Below, piece by piece: positions 55,201-64,000 of a stretch of 64,000 nt of DNA. Within the stretch, counting starts at the first letter, position 1. Each line of letters opens with the position of its first letter. The notes under the pieces are model-generated. The model saw only the letters and a program-made list of their open reading frames with translations, searched no databases and was not told the origin of the DNA. Made by a program: the position numbers and the translations under genes. The stretch covers positions 13,428,660-13,492,659 of the forward strand of contig NC_087069.1 of assembly GCF_963678635.1 (NCBI RefSeq), written 5' to 3'. The DNA comes from Symsagittifera roscoffensis. Taxonomy: Eukaryota; Xenacoelomorpha; Acoela; Convolutidae.

Positions 55201-55977
55201 GTTGGTGATTCAGTTAAAAGCTGCCAATTATATCAATCTGCAATTTAGCCTCTCTAGGTCGATGTTCACAAAAAATGACAAAAACAGCAGTATTTTTTCA
55301 TATTTTTTTGAAAGTCAAAACGTACTTCGTACTTAGATGTTAAAATACAGTAGGAAAATTTGATCCGCCAGCCCACACTGACATAAATAAATAAAAGTTG
55401 ATTTGAATTGATTTTGCTAGATAGAACAATTGGAGCCTACTTTCTGAAAAAAATCAATTTAGAAAATCAATGGTGAGCACATTGGTCTAAAAATGTGACC
55501 TGAAAAAGTAACTTTAGTCTGAAAAAAACATCTAGAGAATTAATACTCACTTTTTTCAGAACCAGAAAACTTGACACGTCTTTTTAGAAAATAAAATCTA
55601 CAATTTTTTACGCAAAAAAAAAGAAAAATTCTTGGTATTTTTTTTGAAAAGCAATAACTCAAAAAGTTTTGAAATCTGAAGTTAGCCTATCGTCTGCAAC
55701 ACTGCCGTAACTTGTTTAATTCGATCGCGCTTCTTTGGGCCATTTTATGTCATTTTGAATATTTATGCCATATTTAATTTAAAGACACGTACAAAAGATT
55801 TCACAATTTTGAAAATCAAACACCGAAAACTTCAAAACGAGGTGTATAAAAAAAACTTGTACTGGCTTAAATGGATCCAGATTACTACAAAAACAACTCT
55901 GCAATAACACTGTATGCATCAAAAAAACAGACAGAAAAAATTGAAAATGATTTAGAACCCATTTCAATTGAATATTT
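55201..55977. other. Intergenic DNA
   Basis: AT-rich; no gene or repeat recognised. Confidence 0.45.
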
Positions 55978-56075
55978 AGGTTAGTAAAAAATTTCAAATT
56001 TATGATGACTTGAAATCGATCAAAATCCATTTTTTCTCACTAGATACTTTTTGTTACTTCAATCGATTTTAGCCC
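55978..56075. repeat. Interspersed repeat, also at 20765-20839 (inverse)
   Basis: ACTTGAAATCGATCAAAATCC and CTCACTAGATACTTTTTGTTAC are shared, in inverse orientation, with the sequence into which copy 2 inserted. Confidence 0.6.
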
Positions 56076-56491
56076 ACTGTCGTCAGTGCGGGGCCCTGGT
56101 AAAAGCAGTATTATAGATTTTTATCGTTAACTCTCGGCTTTTGCCGAAACGTTGTCGTCATGATATTATGAATAATCGAACATGTCTCTATATTTACATT
56201 ATTAAACTTGATTACCTTTACAACTTCAGAAAAGTTTTATATACAAAATGTGCAAAATGTTTCAGCAAAATTGCGAAAGGAAACCCAGCTTTAAAGTCTT
56301 TTCTGATATGTAACCAAAAGCAAAACGTTTTCAATTTGTTTTAGAAAATAGTTTTATTGTTTCAAACCATTTGCAAGATATTTACATCCTCTTCGCCTAT
56401 CGACTAGAAATTACTCGAATCAAGGTTGGATGGAATTATTTCATGCAGTAGCTGATTGGACCCTCAAGGATTGGAACCCCTGCCGAAAAAT
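56076..56491. other. Intergenic DNA
   Basis: No gene seen up to the 5' LTR of copy 4. Confidence 0.45.
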
Positions 56492-56901
56492 TGGAACCTG
56501 ATCTAAACTATATTTTATGATTGGATAAATTAGATATTTTACCACTGTAAAGTATTTAATATTAACCAATCATGATCCATCTAACTAACAACCCACTTAT
56601 TTGTAAGTGCTGAAATTACTTGTAATTTCAGCACCAGAGAGATTTGAATTTAACTTAGAAATTAGTTGTCTCTCCAAGAGAACTTCAGCAGCCGCAACAA
56701 ATCAGTATGCCCTAGATCTATTGAGCCTAGCAGAGACTAGTTAAACACCCTGAGACTAGAAAGTAAAAGAGTAAGATTAGGATCGGTATTAGACTAAGAA
56801 GTTGCACGAATCTATCCGGCCGAAAATAAGATAGCGTGACGAGCAGACGGTGTACCCTATCCGAAATTACTCTATGAGTTAACCACATCGGTCCTAACTC
56901 A
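56492..56901 (+). repeat. 5' LTR of copy 4 (410 bp)
   Basis: TGGAACCTGATC to CCTAACTCA, full length, closest in its last 25 bp to the LTR of copy 1. Confidence 0.93.
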
Positions 56902-56903
56902 TC

Positions 56904-56918
56904 TGGTGCGACCATAAG
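56904..56918 (+). promoter_or_regulatory. Candidate primer-binding site of copy 4
   Basis: TGGTGCGACCATAAG, two bases after the LTR, identical to copy 3. Confidence 0.6.
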
Positions 56919-58105
56919 TCTCGAATAAGACCTTGATAGCTTAGAATTAACCAAAAATAGCTTAGAATTTAGACAAAACATTTTCAAAATGTTATACGAT
57001 AATAATTTAATCGAAATGTCTCTACGACTCAATAGATCAGAGAAGAAGACCTCGAACAAGAGACGACATACGACAAAGTAGAAACTTACCAAATAGTTTT
57101 ATGGCCGTACGGCAAAAGCCAACACAAACTTTTATATTTAGAATCTTATTAGCAATGAATTTAGATTTTCATTTGCAAACATAAAATTTTAAAGTCAATC
57201 TTCATGATCAGTTCAGGCGCTAAACAAAATTATTAATATACAATAACGATTGATAAAAAGATCTCAGATCGTTTTCTTAATTTCTGCAGTCTTATATAAA
57301 ACATGTTTGAAAAATATTTATTGAAAATGAAAATAAAAATTAGTAGCATGAAAATAAATTGTTAGTAATCATAAAATCATCTGTTGTCCCAGCTTCATCA
57401 CCTAAACATAACAGCAATCATAAGCTCACTAATATCATCAAAAAAACTAAATTTTTTTCTTAAATAAATTTAAACCAAATTAAACTTATATTCACTTAAT
57501 TTTAAAATTAGATCATCAAGGCCTTGGATCTTAATAAATTTTCGATTTCATTAAATTTAAAACCTGATCATCAGGGCCTATCCTTGGATCAAAAAGAACA
57601 ATTTTGTTCTCCCCCACGTACTTAACAAGTGTCTAACGACCTCAAACGTCGATTCACTATCCAGCCCTTCCAAAAGACCCAAGACTAATAGAAATTTTTA
57701 AATAAAACTAACCATTCAAATTAGGATAAACAGTGAAGAACTTCGGTTATTCATCCTTCACTTGAACGCTCCTCTTACCAGACCCAGGATAGATCTTAGA
57801 CTTAGTAAGTTTAAAATAGTATCTAACGAACTACTTGCGTTCTAATTATACCTGAATTTTGTGGATCGATTTACTATTCTCCAACCCTTGAACACAATCA
57901 CTACCCCTAAGTAAGATTAAGTAAGTTAACCCCTTAGCTTAGACTAGCCACGAGAAAGTAAAAAATCATTCTTCGGAATCGATATACTTTTCTCTCCAAC
58001 CCTAAATAAAAAGACCCAGGTTAAGCTAACCAAAAAATCGTAAGGACTAACAGTCTACGAAAATAGAAACACCTAACAACTTTTGCATCCCTCATCCTAA
58101 ACCTT
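56919..58105 (+). other. Leader of copy 4
   Basis: About 1.2 kb without an intact gene; carries the broken 71-aa frame (ATG 57017), the hairpin pair (57511-57590), three AGACCCAGG/AGACCCAAG words and GTAAGT at 57805 and 57921. Confidence 0.6.
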
Positions 58106-61100
58106 ATGTCATTATAGATAACCAAAAATACGATCTTGTCATCACACCTCATACACAAACAGTTGGATACATTAGAACAAAACGACAAACAATAAAAAGA
58201 AAAATTATAAACAAACAAAGACAAATCACACGAAAAAGATTTTCAAAAGATAGAAACAAATTTTCAGAATCAGAAGCCAGCAATTTAGATGAACTCTACA
58301 AATTAAAAGAATCAATGGATAAAAATTGTCCCATTCACGATCAAATATATTTTTCCGATTCAGAAACAACTTCGAATTCATCAAAAAGAGGAAAAAGAAG
58401 AATAAAAAAGCAATACAAAAACAAACCAGTACACTTGTATAATTGGAATCAACCAATTAGACACATCGATAGTTATATATTAACAGTCTTAAACGAAAAA
58501 ATGAGCCACACTCAAAGTGACGATAGTCCAGATGACGAAGAGGTTTACCACTTCCTCATAGATGCATCCGATAATAGACGGCAACATGATTTTTGCAAGA
58601 ATTTACTCGTAAATTTGTTTGAACCCGGAATCAGTCCATGCAAAGCAGAATTCCCAGATGTAAAAATCAAAAGACAAATTATTGAACATTATCTGAAAGA
58701 TATATGTAACTTAACACAACAAAATGGAATCTACACCATTGAATTCAGCACACCAAATTCGAACATCATATCACCAAAAACAGATGATCTTGAATTAGAA
58801 TTTTCAAAAGTATTCTTAGAATATATTAAAAGCATACAATATCACAATTCACAAAGAGCAAATTCAATTTTCACTAACAAAGTTTTTGCAATAATATATA
58901 CCTATAATTCTATATTAGAAAAAACAGAATTTTAAAGTATCTCACCACCTGAAACATCCAAACATACAAAAGTACGAAATGAAATTGCATTATTTTCAAC
59001 TTTTCTACATATAATCAAAAAAAATTTCACTAAAGACGATGTTTCACAACACACAAAACATGACTTACAAAAAATTTTGGCATGGTTTATAACAGATTAT
59101 TTCACACATAATATAGACTTAATTTCACAAGCAAGAAAAAATTTCAGAACTCAAAATCCAAATTATGATACTGCCATTACAGAACAATCAGACTACGTTT
59201 GGTCTCATCCTACATTTATACAATATCTTACCAAAGAGATTATGTAAAAGTAGTACCACTAACCATTGATGCAACACCATTAAACTACAATACATTTTTA
59301 CCTGATACACGAAATAACAGTTTAAATTCGCCCTTCATACACAATGAAAACCTTAATGGAACTAGAAATCTTACACAACAAGATATTCAAACACCATCAC
59401 ACTTCATAAGTGAAGAAATTGTCCAAACAACAACAACTACACAACAAAGTATTTCACCAATACATCCAAATTTAACAACACCAAGAAATACAAACACTTC
59501 ACTGGCACAAGTAACCTTACAATCAACCGTTAAACCTTCGGTTGCTCCAAAATATTCACATATGGATTATCAAACATATAGACCCATGACAGTACCATCA
59601 AAACCACGAAGAACGTTCACAAGAAACACTTTTGCAGAACACAATTATAATTATGCACATTCGTCAAAAACAAACTACCCCCCACGAAAAACTAATAATA
59701 ATCATGTATGTTCTCACTATTGGGATAACCCAATGACAACAACCAACTCAATAAATGTTCGAACTAATTCACATCCTCCACAGGATCATAGTGAAAATTA
59801 CCCATTCTTTCAACAAAATAAAAATAAAAAGCAAGCACCTCATCATACGGAATACTTATCATCTGATGATGATTATTTACAACCAGACATTTTTGCACCA
59901 TATACCCAAGAATATCGCAAACAAGGATCGCGACGACCTCATACATATAATAGAATTTTTTCTCCAAACCCAACAGATACACGAAATCAATAACCAATAC
60001 ATATGCCAAATCCAACTAATACACTATCTTTTCAACCAATTCAACCACAAAACCCAATGACTATGTACTCGTATCAACCAACTCAAATGCAAAATGAAAT
60101 ACCACTTCCATATTACCTTCAACAACACGAAATAACAAAAGATCAACTTTCAAATTTTTCGCAAATGCCAAATGCCGCTGATCACTATAGATGACAATGA
60201 ATCCATGCCTCATGGGTGGATCATCAATAACATCAAATAAACCACTAATGGTATTTACAGGAACAGACCCTGAATATTCTGTAGAAGATTATTTAAATGC
60301 AGTAACAGCAAATTTAATTTTAACTATAGGACCTGAACCAATTAATACGCCACTACATCAAAATTGGATACATAGACGCACAGCGTTGATACAAACAACC
60401 TTAGATGGCGCAGCTCAAAAATGGTTTTCAGTATTACCTATAGAGATAAAATCAGACTGGAAAAGATTTACACAAGAATTTTCAAAAATGTTTGACTCCG
60501 AAAGAAATAAACAACACCAAAGAGTTTTATGTAATGAAATTCGCAGATTACCAAATGAAACCATCAAACAATTAGCAGTACGTATCAAAACACTAGTTCG
60601 AAAAGCATATTCACTTAAAACACATGACTATAAAAACATAAAAATGACAGAAATTTTTAAAGATGACCTTAACACCTCAATTAAAAAAAATAGCAATAAA
60701 AAAGAGAGCATCTCATCCTTCTTCTATTCGAGAGCCAGATTTAGATTTTCGAAAACTAGTAGACAAACTAGAGCAAGCGGAAATCACAATGAAACTTGAA
60801 GAAACAGAAAATCTAAAACTACAATATGTTATTCGAATTGAAACAAATACTACACATATAAATTACATACAGGAATCAGATACAGACCTAGTTGAAAAAA
60901 TCACTGAAATACTAAATATTTATGAAAAACACCCAAATTTTAAAGGCAAACCATCTTTCAAAAAATGGTGTAATTATTGCTGACGATACGGACATAGTAT
61001 TTCCGAATGTAGACAAAAACAACAAGATAACCAAAACAAACCTCAAAAGCATAAAGAACCAAATAAATCGTTCTATCAATATATGAAGAAAGATCAAAAT

Positions 61101-64000
61101 CTACCAAACAAAAATGTATATAGTAACAACAGTTCAGGAAAACCAATTCCGAACAACACCAATTACACAAGGAATCAATCACCATAAAACTCAAATTATA
61201 GAGGAAGATCACCAGAACGAAGAAATACACAGAATTCTTCACAAAATAATTATAATCGATCAAATAGTCGAAATAACTATTCGAGATCAAATTCCAATGC
61301 AACACAATTTGTTTCTAGATCCAGTTCCCAATCAAACCCGAGAAATAAACACTATTCAAATAATCAATCAGGAAACTCATCATACAACAGAAATAGAAAC
61401 TATTCACATAACCGGAATAGAAGTTATTCGAACAATCGAAATCAGAATTACCCGAACAATCGATCAAGAAATAACTCATATAATAGATCAAATTATCACA
61501 GATCAAGTGACAATTATCAAAACAGATCACGAAATATTTCACAAAATCGAAATTCAAGTTATATTAATCAATATAGAAATTATTCCCAGTCACCACATAG
61601 GAATAATAACCATTATAATAATTCTAAACAACGATACATAGGACCAGCAGCATTTTCAGCTTTTATGAGCAAAATTTGTAGACCACTAATACTCAAGAAA
61701 AACGGAATCAGCTATTTAGACGATGTTTTTATGCAATGACAGACAAAAGAAGAAATGTTTACAGTTTTAGAACACTATCATAAAATACTTCAGAACAAAA
61801 ATCTGAAGGCCGCCCCCAATAAATCACACTTCTTTTTAACACGAGTTAAATTTTTAGGACATAATATAGAAAGAAACACAATCACTCCATTAAAATCACT
61901 CATTGATGCTATTCAAAAACTTCAACCACCAACAAACAAAAAGAAAATCCAAGATTTCCTTGGAATGTTAAATTTCTTAAGCAAGTACGTTTACAAAATG
62001 CAATTATATTTAAAACCGTTCTATAATATCCTCAGACAACAAAATAATTTTGAATGGACCACTGAACATCAAACACGATTTGAAGAAATTAAAAAACTTC
62101 TAACTGAACAAATTTCAAACACAATTCCAGATCCAAATCAACCATTCTATGCGATGTGCGATGCTTCAAATTTTGGCATCGACGCAGCATTACTACAATC
62201 ACACAGTGGTACAAATAAAATGAACCTTATATCAGCAAATTCCCGATTATTCACTCAAGCAGAGCTACGACTCTCAACTCTAATGAGAGAATGTACAGCT
62301 ATAATTTACACACTTACAGAATATGAATTTCTGATACTTGGATCAAAACATCCAACAGTTCTATTCACAGACCATAAACCAATCATTTTTCTCTTTACAC
62401 AAAAGTCAAATCCCAATCACCGAGTTTATAGATTTCAATTAATTCTAATGAAATTTCCAAACTTACATATAGTTTGGACAGCAGGAAAGAATCTTGCATT
62501 ACCAGATACATTAAGTCGAAATACACCACCTGAATTACTTACATGAAAAACTACAGTTGAAATACCCAAAAATATAAAATTTTACCTTGCAAAAGACGAA
62601 ACATCACCCCGACTAGAATGCAAATATGCAGTAAAAACTGACATTGAACAATCACAAATAAATAACCTACAACATTTCCCACTTTACTTAGATTGCCAAA
62701 ATAATCACTACGAAGTTGATCTACTTGGAACATCAACTTTCAAACCAATTCCATACTCACAATAGATAAAAAATAACACCCAACAAAAACGAATAAAACA
62801 CCACTCGCATAAAAAAGACCTTTTCCCGTTAATTGAAAAAGAAAATTTAACTGATAAAATAAATTTATCAGGACCACAAACAAATGATTCAAAATACACA
62901 ATAAATCAAGTTTTTGACCTCCATGACCCACTTGACACAATTCCTTTATCTAAATTAGAAATTGAAAATATTTTTCTCCCTCCAACAGACAAAATTACAA
63001 TTAATATCTTGAAACAACATCAAAATCTTGACCCAGTAATTAGACAACTAAAATCATGGCACAAATACAAAACTAAGCCCGGAAAGGCAGATACCACAAT
63101 TTTAGGAAATAAAACACTCCTCCGATATTTCCGAAAATTTAATAACACAACAATTATTGAAAACACAGACCTTCTAGAATATCAATTAAATGATTCTACA
63201 GTTCCCTGCCTCCCTTTAAGTATGATTCTTATAGCTTTTAACTTTTCACATACACAAAACACTAAAGGACACTCTGGATCAGAGAAAACATATTCAAATT
63301 TTACACAACATTTTTATTTCACAAGTGCACCAATTTGGATAAAAAAACTATGCAATGATTGTATAGTATGTCAGCTAAATAAACCTTATCCAAATCAAAA
63401 ACAAATAGCACAAAAACAAGATTTTAAAGGACAAAGTTTATATTTTAACCACCGTATTTCATTCGATACAAAAGGACCAATTTCACCATCCTCTGAAGGA
63501 AACTCCTACATTATGGTAATTGATGCATTTACACTCAACCCAGTACCACATTGTAACGCTTATAATGCTTACACAACACTTTATGAACACTGGATAGCTA
63601 AATTCGGATTACCCGAAATCTTAGTTACAGACAACGGTACAGAATTCATAAATAATGAAATCATTACACTATGTCACTTATATAACATTTAGCACAAACC
63701 GCGTACATCTCATGCACCTTGGACAAACGGTTTAGTCGAAGGTATGAACCGTTCACTACAAGAATATCTTAGATGTATCATAAATGGAAATGATACAAGA
63801 TACACAGAATGGTCAGCAGATGTAAAGTTGTTTCCCTTAGCATATAATTCACAAATTACGACAACTCGAGGAATGTCACCATACGAAATGGTTTTTAATC
63901 AAAAGCCACGTAAACCAATTATGTTTACAGCAAACTCTCATAAAAATACACAAGGTCATTGCCAACCGAATCAAGACTCAGTTTGTTATAACCTACCTTC
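58106..64000 (+). pseudogene. gag-pol: Decayed gag-pol of copy 4
   Basis: Keeps the presumed Gag start ATG (58106), but a deletion and a stop follow directly. Open stretches 58315-58935, 59199-59993, 60191-60983 and 61755-62546 cover Gag and RT/RNase H. The zinc knuckle has TGA after its second Cys (about 60980). At about 61638 the Asn/Arg-rich Gag tract is joined to RT just before the YLDD block, removing protease and half of RT. The integrase zinc domain and triad region are present (63009-63692 open), with three to four residues missing in the core and a stop at 63690; the remainder is off window. Confidence 0.9.

Larger units (their letters stand above)
56492..64000 (+). mobile_element. 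Copy 4: family member, 3' part off window
   Basis: 5' LTR, primer site, leader and gag as in copy 3, then a fusion of gag to mid-RT caused by a deletion of about 1.95 kb, followed by RNase H and a complete-looking integrase region. Frames are broken at several places, so it is defective. Confidence 0.92.

Noticed and set aside
55124..55336. Gly/Val-rich 70-codon frame
   Set aside because: Translation of the G-rich repeat; no coding evidence.
56461..56491. TTGGAACCCC before the LTR of copy 4 as a second LTR start
   Set aside because: Only the first eight bases match the LTR; the following sequence does not.

Overview
This window looks like AT-rich, repeat-dense nuclear DNA of an animal. I see no prokaryotic gene organisation, and the only convincing protein-coding capacity belongs to transposable elements. 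The species cannot be read from the sequence. About three quarters of the window (roughly 49.6 of 64 kb) is made of four insertions of one family of very large Ty3/gypsy-type LTR retrotransposon, which I call the family. The rest is intergenic DNA carrying MITEs, simple repeats and a tRNA-like relic.

Layout. (1) 1-15994, + strand: the best-preserved copy (copy 1), entered inside gag. It has a single fused gag-pol frame (3-7412), then a compact cluster of five frames (two short hydrophobic ones, an ORF without an AUG, an env-like glycoprotein gene and an orphan gene, ORF4), a long structured 3' untranslated region and the 3' LTR. (2) 20840-25022, - strand: a badly deleted copy (copy 2) in which gag is joined directly to ORF4. 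(3) 29369-51244, + strand: a copy with both LTRs (copy 3, 21.9 kb, putative 4-bp target duplication CTCC). It has a deleted integrase, many stops and frameshifts, and an internal tandem duplication of about 4.07 kb. (4) 56492-64000, + strand: the 5' part of another copy (copy 4), with a gag-to-RT deletion, running off the window. Combining the copies, a complete element would be about 18.7 kb with 410-bp LTRs and a gag-pol product of about 2,870 residues.

How the genes fit together. Gag-Pol carries the usual order capsid, zinc knuckle, protease, RT, RNase H, integrase with GPY/F module. The 3' gene cluster is arranged as in a polycistronic viral RNA: successive frames overlap by 4, 13 and 4 nt. 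A splice-acceptor-like tract just before the cluster and GTAAGT sites in the leader suggest a spliced subgenomic mRNA. The env-like product has a signal peptide, a cysteine-rich ectodomain, membrane segments and a tail. The N-terminal ORF2 product and ORF4 have no family I recognise.

The most interesting signals are: a conserved GT-AG intron that begins within a few bases of the ORF4 stop codon in all three 3' ends; a conserved RNA block in the 3' UTR with two hairpins that present the same 9-nt loop (a candidate RNA-export or packaging element); the AUG-less ORF2; and the orphan ORF4. Intergenic regions hold three MITE families that can be defined here: one with TA target sites and ATCGATTATA-rich interior, one hAT-like with 8-bp target duplications, and one small palindromic family.
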